From Desarmillaria ectypa (lineage: Eukaryota > Basidiomycota > Agaricomycetes > Agaricales > Physalacriaceae): a stretch of DNA of 64,000 nucleotides. Position numbers and translations under genes: made by a program. The DNA lies in assembly GCA_030407005.1 (NCBI GenBank), contig JAUDYN010000008.1:1550001-1614000 (forward strand), written 5' to 3'. This document shows, piece after piece, positions 10,889 through 23,486 of the stretch; within the stretch, counting starts at the first letter, position 1, and every line of letters begins with the position of its first letter. The notes below the pieces were generated by a model. It did not search any database, was not told where the DNA came from, and was given only the letters and a program-made list of their open reading frames with translations.

Positions 10889-11975
10889 ATGGCGATGCAG
10901 AAGCCGCCACATCTGGTCTCTGGGGATGCCATTCGAATCGTCGCGACAGGCGGCGTAGTCACCCCGCCAGCTCTCACTAACGGGACCGCCATGCTGAGAG
11001 GTACATACGGCCTTCAAGTCCGCCAGGATTCATCCGTATTTGACAATGATTTATACTACGCGGGCATAGACGAAGTCCGCGCTCGCAGCTCTCGCAGCCC
11101 ATACGGCCTTCACGCCATCTTCGTGGACAGCTTCGATCACGGTGAGTATGTTCTGACCGTGACCCAAAGTTGCTGCTGTATTTAGCTCTCACTGATGAAG
11201 GTGGTTACGGCACGGCGCGTATTATCCAGTCCCTCCAAGACAATGTTATCAATTCCTTGCAGGGATATCCACGATGGCTTGTCGGGTACTCTGACTTGAC
11301 GGCGCTGCATGCGGTTTGGAACCGCGCTGGGGTGTTGAGTCTGCATGGCCCCATGGGGTCTGATGTGCAGTCGTTCTCGGATGCTGCTAGGGAAAGCATG
11401 TTCGGGATACTTTCTCATCATGTAACAGAATTGAGGTTCAGTGGTTCGGTAAGGTATGGAGGCAAGGGAAACGTCAACGGGAAATTCCTTGGAGGGAATT
11501 TGAGTGTGTTGGCTACCATGGTGGGGTCGGGTTTCCTGCCGAGCTACCAGGGAGCTATTCTGTTTATTGAGGACACTGGAGAGGTTGCTTGTAAGCTTTT
11601 ATCTGTGGTCTATAGTCAAAGGCTTATTCCAAGCTGTGCAATACAGACAGGCTCGACCATATGCTCACAACGCTCCTTTGGAGTGAGGAATTTTCTGGAA
11701 TAGTGGGCATTGCTATCGGACAACTGCTGGATGGTGACACAGACGATTACACGGCACTGGAACTGCTGGATAGAAGTCTGGCACCGCTGGGTTTGCCTGT
11801 CATTACGGGTTTGGCTATCGGTCATGATACGACCGCTATGCCTGTGGTACTGGGAGCAGATGCGGAGATTGATGTGCAAGCCTGGTTGTGTCGTTCTGAA
11901 CTCTTGCCTAAAAGATTGAATCGTTGCAATAAGGATGTCAGACTTGGAACCCAACAACACGAACGCATTCATTGA
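10889..11975 (+). CDS. LD-carboxypeptidase-like protein, peptidase family S66
   Basis: The exons 10889-11141, 11201-11590 and 11647-11975 give 323 residues. Motifs in order are SGDAIRIVATGG at the N-terminus, GGYGTARIIQSL, GYSDLTALH (the Ser of GYSD is the expected nucleophile), LSLHGPMGSD, FLGGNLSVL, FIEDTGEVAYRLDHML (with the conserved Glu) and GLAIGHDTTAMPVVLG (with the catalytic His). This is the full Ser-Glu-His layout of family S66, whose bacterial members trim murein tetrapeptides (LdcA) or hydrolyse microcin C (MccF). Fungi have no peptidoglycan, so the substrate is unknown; bacterial wall fragments or peptide-nucleotide toxins are guesses. No signal peptide is obvious at the chosen start, although the upstream in-frame stretch from 10832 is hydrophobic. 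The last 30 or so residues look unlike the family, and the 3' end is uncertain. Confidence 0.85.
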
Positions 11976-12249
11976 ATACACGTAAATGTTAAGGATAAGT
12001 AACTCTATCTACATGCTATGATAAACATACGCGTATTGGTGGACAGAATACCGTTAGAATGGGATGAGAATGCGAACAATACAACAACATATGTATGCAA
12101 TGAAGAGAGAAATAACGTTAGAATGCTCATGTGGAATAGATAAAAACCAGGATAAATGAGAGTAGATCCTAAATTCATACACCTCTATAATTCATCATTC
12201 GTCAAGTTCGTAGAATTTTTAAGTTAGGGCCGATGCGGCAGGGGTTGCA

Positions 12250-15200
12250 TCATGGCTCCAACACGCTTTCCTCCGCTTTCCAAGCAACGAAAATACCAAG
12301 GATGCGGCTGAGCCTTTTGGTTGGAGCCGTAGCATCGGTGAGCGGCGTCGAAGAACGCTGCAAAGTGTTCCCTCTCGTTTCAAGTCGACGCGCAGGAAAT
12401 CCACGAGAAACTAAGATTTGGTCGCGAGTGGGGAACTTGCACTCGTTATGATTCATTCGGGAAACATCAATGGGGTTAGTGAGTATGAGACTTCTAGGTC
12501 TCGATTCACGCGGAGGGGGTCGATTTCGCTGTTCCTCGTCCCATTTGCACCACCTCTCCCAAGCAGCGTCAAATGCCTTACGCTCTACAGAAGGAGGCGA
12601 AGGAGAGACCGACCACGAAAACCTCTCCTCCATCTGCGACCCTAACGCCATATGGTCTTGCATATCGCTGCCATATATTATTAATAAGTACAAATCAGTG
12701 ATAAACGGAAATCGCGGCGTACAGATCGAAATGGGTCAGCAAGCCTTCGAACTCCTCCCTCGTCAGGTCCTCGAGTAGCGTTATTGGGTCCTCCCGTTCT
12801 GACCAGCCGCCGATGTTAGGGCGTTTATTATGCCGATGCCTTGCCGCATCAACAGACTTGGACCTCATCTTCAATACATTCCTCGAAGCTTCATCTTTTC
12901 TCCTACGACGCGCCTCCCGCTGGTACTGTAATACACATTCCCACATCTCCTCGGAACAGCCGAGGATCTCGGCCGCGCGGAGAGCAAGATTCAGATTGAG
13001 GGCTTGTACGTCGATATTCAGATTGGAATTAGGTAGAGCGTTCCCTTGCAATAACCTTGCAGAGTTCACCGGAGCAGTATCGTCCGATAAAAGGACAATC
13101 TTTGAGGGAGGCGACTTGGTGACTGCGGAAGAAGTTCGAGGAGAGAATCCAGCAAGTCGGGAATCATCCAGAGACACATAGGCCGACGTCTTGAGCAAAA
13201 GACTCTGCGCGGATACCCACCTGTCTTCTTGGCTGGACTCTGTGCTCGTTTGAGAATCTAGATGAGGTCGCTGTGCAGGGTATGGATTGATAGCATTTCT
13301 CGCCTCTTCGTCCGGATCCGAATCCGAATCCTCCTCTTGTGGCGTCTGCCTAGGCTGTAATGGCGGGAAAGCGAACCGGATCGGGGGCTGGGATCGCACA
13401 TCTACCTCAGCATCAGCAAACAACAACGATTATGGAGCAATGTGTGTCATTACCCTTGAAATGTAGCCCGAGGGCGTTAGGTAGTAGTGAAAGCGGGGAC
13501 ATGTTGATGAATCGGGACCCTTGCATTTCCTTGTATATGGTCTCAAGCAAGGAGTGATCTCTCGGGTTCGGAGGTTCTTTGGGCAACGACCTCGTCAAGA
13601 AAGGGGATATACCAGCCTTCCCGGGACTTCTTCGACCTTCAATACCTGTAGACGTTGACGGGCGTTTGGAGCGACCACCACCAAATATTGTTGGGGAGCG
13701 AGTCGGCAGCCTCTCATCAGAATCTCGCGATGTCTGATATTGATTCGCAGTAGTCATGAATATACTTGGCGCTGTTGACCTCCTCGACTGGTGTTTCGGC
13801 AGGGGGGGAAGAGGTTTGACTGTATCGGGAGGCAGTTTACTGTTCGGCGGGGAAGCCGGAGGCGTCGGGGGTGATAGCGACTTTCGAGGTTCACTACGAC
13901 TTCTGATGGTATTGAGTGTCATCTCGTCCTCATCATCTTCGATAATGGCCGTATTTGACATAGGAATTAGTGGAAGCGGAAGAGTCATGCCGGGAGGCGT
14001 AGCAGGAGCACTGTAATTTGACGCGCCCGATGTACTACCTGTAGGTAGCAGACTGGGACTTGAGTTTGTCGATAATGGGGATCCAACTTCTTCCGACTTC
14101 CGTCCACAGGCCGATGAGCTACAACTCTGGCGCGTCGAGTCTGTATCATCTTCTATGTCATGGTCACAACCACGAGCCATTTCTGGGGGTGGAATAAGGG
14201 ACTGTCCAGAAAAACGCCGGCGTGGCTCATCAAATGAGCGAATCTCTGAGCCGAAATCACTATCGTGATCTTCGTCTCCGTCTAGGATACACCCAGGGAA
14301 AAACAAGTCTTCCTCGATCATCTGCGGGATAAGCCATAAGGGTATACTCTCGTTCTATTTGTTGAAATCCTTCACCTCAAAGGCAGCCCCTGGTTTCATC
14401 ACACGGACAATCTCTTCGAACAGATGATCCCACTGGCAAGTTGCGTATTCAGTCACGTAGCCAATAGCACATGACGGGTGGACTAGCCTTGTCTTCAGGA
14501 ACTCCCAATGCGATTCGTTTGATATGACTAAGATTCAGTGAGCGCTCACGCCACCATCCTATCATGACAGATCAACGTACACGAAATCAAATTCTTCATT
14601 GGGAAACGGAAGAAAGTCGAGGCTGTGTATACGAAAGGACGTGGGGGTGAGCCTCGATTGAAGAATGAACGTCACTTACAAGTTACTCTGGGTCCATGTG
14701 ATACGGTGCGCAAGGTCACTAGAACCAACCTGAAGAAGATCGGGATGTAGAGGCACGCAATCCAGCCCTGCAATCACGTTACCACGTCATCAAGACCACA
14801 ACCAAAACAGTATCCAACATACCCACGAAATGGCAATCCCTCCATGTTCGGGCACATTCAAGTATCCATGCTCCGGTACCTTTTAATACTGAAATTATTT
14901 GCCAAATGAAACGGAAGCTCGAGAGAGCATACCACATCCGATATCCAGAACCTTGGTAGGTGGTTTCTCAAAGACATGCCACGTAAGGCTCTCACAGATC
15001 TGTCGACAGAAATGGGTGTCCCAGATATCCCTACAGATATAGAATGCCACCATCATCAGTAAACGGACAATGATAGGCCGCTATAAATTCCTCCCAGGGC
15101 GGAGGAACCACCACCAAGAGGGTAACAGACGACAACAGACGACACTAGAGCGGAAGAGCTTACAGATCCAACACGTTCTTTTCATAGCAACGCGGATATG

Positions 15201-16355
15201 GAATTTCGTCCTTTCCGAATGGATGATGCTTTTTACCATTGAATACGCCTACAGCGCCAAGGCCGGACGCGCCCCAGGAGATACCGCTACCGGTGCCGGA
15301 GGCAGATTTCCCAGACCCACAAGACCCGTTCTTCACGACGAACTGGGCAGCTCGCGCGTTGAGGCTTCGTTTAAGCTCCTCAAGAACAGTGCGGTCGGCA
15401 GTGGAGAATTTGGCAGCTTTGTCTTTTCCCTTTCCCCCTTGCTGGTTGGGCGAGGAACGAGACTGAGAAGCGGAAGGAGGTGCTACGAAGGGGCCCGCAT
15501 GAACGACGCTGGACCATGCCGTGGGTACTGGTGGAACTGGTGGAGTTAGTATCGGGTTTTGAGATGGCTTATAGGCACCTGAACTTGAAGGCGATTTTAA
15601 GACATTGCGGGAGGGGTTGTAATGAGAGTTTGATGGAAGTACTGAGTGCGAGGTCTTTCGAAAAGGCTCGGTGCTTAGTGGGCCTGCTGAAGCTGACGAC
15701 TGAAGCCTGAATGGCGCGAAGTTGTTACCTACTGGATTCTTTACAGAAGTCTTACTTCCTGTCGACTTTCTTCTCCGGAGGTGGTCAGCAAAGGTTCGAC
15801 CGGAAGGACGGCCTCCGGAGCTTGAGGGACGCATCTAGACGGAGATAGAGTAAGTGAAAGGCGCGCATGATGGAGACAAAAGAAAGCAAGTCGCGATGTG
15901 GTAATAGGAAAAGGACGCGGAGTTTAATGAAAATAGAGGGTCTAAGAACTTACCGATATACTAACACGAGACGAATTCCGTGGCGAAAACTCAGGAATTG
16001 CTACACACCTAGAGCCGAGCTCGTCCCCTGGGGCGGGGTACAATTCCCAAGGTGTCACGTCCTCCATCGAACCCGTCGCTGTTCGCGGTCGGCTCGAGAT
16101 CTTGACTTTAGCCGACCGCGACCGCGAGAGCGCTACGGGTGGAGCGCCGACGCGCGTGGGCCGCGACGGCCGTAGAATGGAAGACGGTGGATGTGGGAGC
16201 GTCTCATCCGCGACAATGTGAGTAGAATGTCGCTTTTTGGAGAGTATAGAAGGCAGACGGTTGGGAGGCTGGCGGTCCGCGAGGGGATTGTCAGACAGAG
16301 ATCTTGTTAGAAGGGGACGATGAGAAGGTGGCGGTAGAAGGGGGTCGATAGACAT
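12250..16355 (-). CDS. SAM-dependent methyltransferase with long disordered flanks
   Basis: Eleven minus-strand exons join in phase to 1139 residues: 16355-15954, 15834-15164, 15030-14933, 14879-14823, 14767-14680, 14622-14581, 14527-14488, 14432-14376, 14321-13454, 13401-12723 and 12667-12250. Residues 1-350 are Ser/Pro/Arg-rich. The class I methyltransferase fold then starts at YPRCYEKNVLDLD, with motif I VLDIGCGTGAWILECA, the acidic end of strand 2 in FVGLD, FLPFPNEEFDFVH, and RVMKPGAAFEMIEEDLFFPG. A long disordered tail follows, and the C-terminal block holds EEMWECVLQYQREARRRRKD. This pattern (methyltransferase split by many short introns inside a giant disordered protein) is familiar from uncharacterised Agaricomycete proteins. 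The substrate is unknown. The intron at 14487-14433 has a GC donor. The gene is convergent with the S66 gene, 274 bases away. Confidence 0.85.
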
Positions 16356-19300
16356 GACGGCGATGAGAAGAGGTGCCTGCTCACTGTGTAAGACGACGAC
16401 AACGAAGGAAACAAGCGAGCATCTAGATGGAGGAGTGAAACGAAGGATTAGAACTGAAGATCAGCTACATGTTAGGACAGATGAGCCAGTGTTGAACGTA
16501 AAAGGAAAGCCGGTAATTTGACATTTTTGCACAGATGCCTATTACGTTCTCGAATATTCAGCGCTATTTACTTTTTCCCCTCCATTTTCCGGCCGAAAAA
16601 GGCTCGTGCTGCTCATGACCTTCATTTATATGCCTCCAATGTTCTAACGCTGGTCCACTCTGTGCCTCTGTGCCGCTGCTCGTGTGCTGCTAGCTGCTAC
16701 GCCTCAGGCCTCGATAGGGGCCATCAGTGCAAGAGGATGCGGGGTCTGAGGCACCGATCACAGTGCCTACTACCCTAAAGGTGCCGGCTGGTCCAGATGT
16801 TACCCTCTGGAGCCCTGCAAAGTCACTGATTTCAAAACGTCTATCTCATTATATCCTGTTCTATTGTTTGGCGATACTTCCGGTAATTTTTGTATATTTC
16901 TATATCCATGTCCCTATCCCGAAATCCGAAAATCCGAATCTTCTACCCCAGTCGCGACCCCAAATCTGTCTTTTCTATCAGCGGCACGCAGGAGATTTCT
17001 AGAGGCTATTAAACTTGTACATGCTTCCTCTCGGGTCGACGTGAAGGATCAAAAAATGCCTGGATTTTTTGTAGGTGACATTAATAGTCGTTGAGTATCA
17101 GAGGTCTTCTACCCGCATCAGGAATATAATTACTCCCTATACCTTGGTCAGAACTGCGGGCCAGACGAAGTGACCAAGGTTCTGTCTACTAATTAAGCTC
17201 GTGCGCAACCCCGATTGGTTGGTTGCTGGTACGGGGCCTATCGTAATACGCATTTCTCCTCAGCGCCCGCTGTAAGGCCTCTGACGCGTCGTTTAACTTC
17301 ATACTGCATCTGCATAGAGACCAAAAGGCGGGGGCTCTAGAATCAACCGGCAATACAGACTCACCACAGCGAAGAGAATCCGTAAGACCAAGTTATATTT
17401 ACTCGTATTTCTAGGCTGAAACATACTTGATAATTTATTTGTAGGTCCCCCAATCGAGGCCCCGAAGCTGATCACAGGTTTGCGTACATAACGTACCACA
17501 ACTGTCGTTTCTCGAAATCTCGAAGCTTCGAAATTGAAATTCTCTTCTGACATCCTGTTCATCGTTCTTCGGCTGGACAGGGTCGTCTGGCTCTCGGAAT
17601 ATCATATCAGTTCTCTGCAGTAAACGAGTTAGCCTTAGGCGAAATCCTTCCCCTCCTTCCCCACTGCTACCCGAATGGAGGTGAGCAGATCAATCATTCT
17701 CGTATCTATGTTCTGCGGTCGCGACGTTGCAGCTAATATGCCGTGGATTGCGTAGTTTCCAAGCGGTGTCACTGTTGCGCCGATGATAGCATCTGCGTTC
17801 AGGGACGACGCCTCTGATGGGTTGATGTATTGGTGATTTACATTCGATAAGTGGAATCGGCACAATGGCGCAGCTTTCCAAACTCCGCGATACAGGGCTC
17901 CTAGCTACTAGGTAAGGATACCAAGTATTTTAAGCGATTGTCATTAAGTTAAGAGCACGAGGCGTAAATAAGTACTAGTGCTCCTGCATACTTGATGCGT
18001 CATAGATTTATGTTTGTACCTATTGATTTCTCAAGTTCACTGTCCAATGGATGTACTGCGCCGGTCACCGCAGCTCTTTCGCCTTCACAGAGAACTGCCC
18101 TTGATTTAATGGTTTCGTACTACAGTCCAGGAATTTGATACTTCTACTTCACTTGCCCCTTTAGATTGCCAATCACCGTGACTGAGGATGAATGATGATT
18201 ACCAGAAACGCATTCAGTATAAGTACTATACGTCCGATTCGGACTTCTTATATCGCTTATCGTTTCCATACAAAGATGCCCCAGTGAAGGTACAAAGAGT
18301 GGCGATGCTATGCCTCTTGGGAGAGAGGAGTAGTTACCTCATCGATGAGGGCATCCAAGGGTATGTTTGGCTGCTGAGGTGAGTCAGACATCCGCTTCAC
18401 GGCCGCTAGTTGAATTTGATCAAGCTTCGAAGGGTTTGTCACGCTGTATCTTTTATGGCTCTGCATAAGTTCCGAGTCTGTGACATTGAAACGCATTCTT
18501 GTCCGTACACTCTCCGACGTCCACAGTACACCGCGACTGCACTGAATAAATAGGAATGGGCTGGTCAGCAAGATTGACTATCAGTTTCGACTCCTAGGTA
18601 GAATCTCACTGTTCCCATTGTGTCCGCTTATCTTTACTCGCCACATCTGATTCCATTCTCCACAGAACAGAATGGCCTATCTTACTTAGATCCTCGCGGA
18701 ACTCATACCCAGAAACATCGTGAACGGCCAGTCAGATGATGTTTCTGTGACCTTTTGGCTTCTACTTGGCAGTTATCGCATTGCGCCGCAGAAACGATAT
18801 CCGCTCTTTTTCCGTACTGGATGAGTTCTATTCAGCTGTCGTCTTGAAACGTCTATGAATGGCTAAGAGCTTGGAACTTGTTTTGGATTTCGGGCGGCTC
18901 TAATAAAACGTGCACATCAACTCCATTTCTCTAGATAGCCATGCGTCAGCTTAATAAAGTTCCCAAAAAACCTATTGGGTCCTTGTCTAGGTAACGTCGG
19001 ATGACTTTGTACGGGTCCCGTGAATCGCACTTGCTTCACGTCCATCGGTCCAGTCGGACAAGACCGAGCGAGTCTTCCTTTCCTCACTTGACTGTCAAAA
19101 TGGTTTAATTTCTCTCACCTATCTTGATGTGGAGTAGTCCATGTCAACGCGCTCCCCGAATTATTACAAATAGTAGCGCCGCCATATCGGTGGTCCATGC
19201 GGTACCTACGTCTCATCATTCTTCTGCGCTCGTGATGAGATGATTTACCCATTCCCCATAGTATGCTTGCTAAATTTCCCTTTTACCTCACAGGCCGTGA

Positions 19301-20333
19301 CCGATTAGAAGGTAAAGTCCAGTTGAGTAGTAGTGAACTTATCTTCGCAAAGTTAAGCGATTGACGCGCCATTCTCAGGTAGTTGCTTCTGAGTCTTTAT
19401 AACATCAAGACAACAGTTTTGAGCCGCTCGTATTTCAACAAGCTCAACGTGGCATTGACAAATCTTAACGTCACTCCATCCCCAGCATTGCCGCTATAAC
19501 TCCGAGACTAGCCTTGATCCCAGCCCGCACTGCCGAAGAGGACGTCGACATCCTTCCCCGCTGCCGAGCTGACAATATCAATATCCTGCTCGTATGGGAA
19601 GCTAGGAAAGAGCTATGTTCTGCCGAGGAGGTGTCAGTATCGTTCCTGGAGTCCGACCTTGTCTACTCCTCCGATGTCCTCGGGTCACGTACAATATCTG
19701 CACTAAACATTGTTCAGACCGTGTAATGGAGCATATTATCGATCATGCATCTCGCAGGGGTGGATGTATGGATACTTACTGGTCGTGAAATTGGGTATTA
19801 CCATATTTCCGACCGAGTGCCCTGCTCAGACTACAAGTTTGACGACTTTTTGTGGCCAAAAGACACAGCATCGGGTGTTGTTGTGTTACGGCAGTGCTAA
19901 TGCAATTTATTCTGTTTTTCACTGCTACAGAAGCCCGGAACTGAGGCGACCCTAGTTGCTAAGTATTCTATTTATATATTGGCCTCAGAAAACGTAATCC
20001 GAATGTGGTCCTTAAGATGTTTGTTGTTTTTTCGCTTCTCGAGGACACCTTAAGCCTGGAAAAGATACCCGGCCAAAAGTGGTGATCAACGGATTTTTGG
20101 GAGAGAAATTTGGCGCGTCTGCCTTGCCTTTATATTATCATTACCATGGGTAAGAATCGTTGCCTCGAAGTCGGTATCATCGTTACTATCTTATCCTTGT
20201 GCCTCCGAGAACGAGAATTGGAAGTTCCCATCCGCCATCAGCACGAATCCATACCATTCCAACAGGTGCCAAGAGTCCCCTTGAAAATATTTCTAGAGAG
20301 TATCGGTAGATAGAAAGCTTTGTCAACGTTGCT

Positions 20334-20361
20334 AAGGTAAGGTCGATAAGGTAAGGTCGAC
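20334..20361. repeat. Short direct tandem repeat, 14-base unit twice
   Basis: The unit aaggtaaggtcgat occurs twice in tandem, the second copy differing at its last base. Within each copy ggtaa/ggtcg repeats again. It lies inside the gene-poor block and has no evident function. Confidence 0.6.
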
Positions 20362-20499
20362 CGTCGATAGGACATTTAAGTTAACATTCTTTGAAGTTCG
20401 TATTATCCACGAAGTCTGTTGGGATTAAAAACCAGTTTTTGTGGGTTTTAAATCTTTTTGACAAGGAGAAGAAAAGAAGGATGAACAGTTGATGGTGTC

Positions 20500-20920
20500 C
20501 CAACCACTCATGCCCCTCCGGGGAGTATCACTTGGGTTAGGGACAGCATACTGAAGCACCGTCTTTGTCCCGTCATCAAGCTTAATGACGGCGGGTATTT
20601 GACAAGCTTGACACCATGGACTTAGAAGCTATCTGAGAGCCGTCATTACGGACAATCTCGTGGGAGAAGCTGCTGCTCTGGCTTATTCCGTCGAATGCCA
20701 TGGTGCCTCCAGCAGAATTAAGGTAGTAATTCACCGAGAACCCCTGTAGACGACCGTTTAAAGAAACGGAAAGCTTACCCGATAGTAATGGCCGTTGTAT
20801 CTGACAAAATGCTTTAGCTCGACAAGGGCTTTGACAAGCAGTGGCCATTTCTAACCTGTCTCCCTTGGTTACGAGTCTAAAGTACGCCAGTTGGACAAGC
20901 GTAATGTATAGCATTCTCAC
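20500..20920 (-). pseudogene. Possible degraded coding fragment
   Basis: A minus-strand frame contains segments that look protein-like (SVNYYLNSAGGTMAFDG, FSHEIVRNDGSQIASK). After a required frame change near 20600 it continues with IPAVIKLDDGTKTVLQYAV. No normal-sized intron joins the two frames. I do not recognise the family. It may be a decayed gene or a chance open frame. Confidence 0.2.
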
Positions 20921-23486
20921 TCACTAGCACCCACTAGCAATAAGACCCCCGTCATTGAGATCATATTTCTTAAGGGAAATTTTCAGCGAAGGAGCCAGTA
21001 TGAAGTGGTGTCAACACAGACCAGGTTATAGACTGATTTGTAGTTAGTGGTTAATTGAGTCCTTGGAATCGACAGCGCCTCGTCTGCACCGACGCTGTGC
21101 ACATGTCGAGTACTCGTCGATTTCTCTCTATGAGATAGGATTTAGCGGATACATACGTGCTGCTTATGCCAGCCAAGGTTCGACAGGTCTTCCAAAGAGG
21201 TTTTCAATCCGGATGCCGTGGTATGCTGGCAGCAGGAATGGATGATCGTTGAGTGAACTTGATGGTCCCCGAAGGAAATGTAGGACGCTTGTATAGATTG
21301 AGGGGCACCCTTCCCGGTGCTTTATCGATACTAGGTCAAATTCCAGAATGAACGCAAGCTATCGTTATTACCACAGGTGACAAACGCGTAGGGCACATGC
21401 TCGCGCATCCGACGTCCGCAAAATTCTCACACCAGGCAGTTCGCATTCATTCGGATTCATCAGGTCGCGATTTACGCTCTTTGGGGTTCAAGACCCTTCT
21501 GGAGTCTAGAAGCGGATCGTCCTCTGCCAAGGAGCGCAGTCGTTCTCATCTTGACCAAAATGTTTCCCGAAACTCAGCCTTCCTGCTAGTAGATCTTCAA
21601 TCCACTCTATAGGACGTGCATAGTTGCTCCTGGAAAACCTGATAGCGCTTGTGAACGGTTTCATGACAGCGGTGCCAGGTATCCACTAAGATATTGAATG
21701 GTTGAGAATGACAGGTCTCTTCGATGGCGGTGTTCAAAATCTCGGAATGTCAAAACGCGAGATAAAATTACCAGGGTTGATTTCGTTTCCTTCGAAAATA
21801 CTTAAGCGGGCTGAAGTAGAAAAGATAATCTCCTCGATTCTCGGCTGTCAAGGTGGAGCAGGGATGGTTCAATGGACACGGCTTTTCTGTTGATTGGTGG
21901 TCAGAATTGGAGCATCCTGAAATATCAAGTCAAGGGATCATGCACATACTTGGCTGAGTTCAATGGGCCAGCTTCAAGTTCTTGACCGTTATACGTAATA
22001 ACGTATCAGTAGCTCAAAACTGTGGCAAGGCAGCATCGGCAGGTCTCGGCAAACCTTCTTTGGAACTATCACGGTCCTCTTGCACAACTTAATCTATTGT
22101 CGACCAATTCATTGTGAGAACTCGAACGATAAGTGGGAGCTTCAGTATGACACAATAATGAACGCGTAACGTTACCGGTTCTACAGTTGGACCAGCTGAT
22201 GCATGGTCACAATGTACATCTTCAAGTAAGTAACGACCTCAATGGCTGGATGGAATGTCCTTCCCTAGAACCTTGAACCTGATTTTAGGGAATTTCGAGA
22301 AGCTTGGTTTTCAGCGCCTGATGCCTCCGCTGGGACAAATATATTGAAAACCGTCATGTTCAGCCTCGACTCGGAGTTATTCAAAATTTCGCAGTTCGGG
22401 TCGTAGCCTCTTGCCCGTTCAGAAATTGGTCACTTCGGATTACATGCCATCCCAATTCACCGCATCTTTGAAAATGCCGAATGTGTCATTGACACGAGTG
22501 CCTGATATACGTGAGATTCTGCGAGCATCTCCCGGCCTTACGACCCGAGGATTAAGCCCGTTGATTATTCAGGGTTCCCGACGCGTTCTTAATTTTTTGC
22601 CCGATGCATGGAGTTCTGGGCCATTCCAACCTCGAACTTGACGGTGAACTGACTAGAGGCGGTACAATATTTTCCAGCAAGCTCAAGCGTTTCTTTGTCT
22701 ATTGATTTCGAGTGCGACAATGGACGTCGAAAAGTTTAGCGAGTACTTTGATAACGCACCGACTTTCTACGGTACGTTCCTCAATAGATGTAACATTCTG
22801 ACATTTACCGCTTCTGAAGTAGTTCCTGGTCATCAATTACCCGTCGATTTTCGCTGCACCCTAACCCCAAGCTAGTTATTTTCAAGATGCCATCTCCGCC
22901 GCCTTTCAAATCCACACCACATAACCGAAGGACAATATTCTAGTGTTTTTGAGGGTATGCCACCCTATCCTCTCCCACGCTTGAAATTTTATACAAGGAA
23001 CCAGTGTCCTCTGACCTCCGTGAATTAGTAACATGTGCAACAAAGCCATTCAATAATAATTAGTGATGAATCACGATTCTTCCTTGGAGCCATTCCTGAG
23101 CCATTCCCGGGCCGCGACGAACAGCGCCATCATAGTTTAGGTAGACCTCGATTCTCGATTAACACGAAATTGCTCACCGTGCAGCCTAGCAATCGCTTTC
23201 AAATTAGCCCCCGTTGAGGAAATTTTCGTCGCAAGCCGTCGGTCCGCCACACCTTCTAGTTTTTGGTAACTATCCACGAGATACATTTATTGGTTGCTAA
23301 GGCGCTTTCAACTACGACTGAGCACAGCTGGGAAACTCCAGGCCTCGACTCACTTTGAATGGTCTGTCGATTGTCGTGGATCAGAAAACCGTCTGTGACA
23401 CAAGGATGCCAAACCTCGTCCGCCGGTCCGCGTTAGAGATATCCAGGGCTATATATTCTCGCAGAGCTAATTGAAACCGGTCTACC

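Larger units (their letters stand above)
16356..23486. other. Gene-poor block of 7.1 kb
   Basis: No gene model with coherent exons, splice phases and a recognisable domain could be built here on either strand. Open frames are short (60-112 codons) and mostly of low quality. A few minus-strand pieces read more like protein than the rest, at 17635-17865, 18308-18571 and 20500-20920, and could be worn gene remnants. I saw no reverse transcriptase, integrase, transposase or helicase motif, no long terminal repeat pair and no tRNA. The block contrasts sharply with the dense coding on both sides. Confidence 0.5.

Noticed and set aside
15070..16175. Plus-strand frames of 75-160 codons across the methyltransferase N-terminus
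   Set aside because: They are antisense shadows of the Ser/Pro-rich exons at 15834-15164 and 16355-15954.
21985..22005. Inverted repeat tacgt/acgta
   Set aside because: It is only a 5-base stem with no copy nearby, within chance expectation.
16356..23486. A CRISPR array, prophage or bacterial mobile element
   Set aside because: The window is clearly eukaryotic: spliceosomal introns throughout and no regularly spaced repeats or integrase/transposase motifs.
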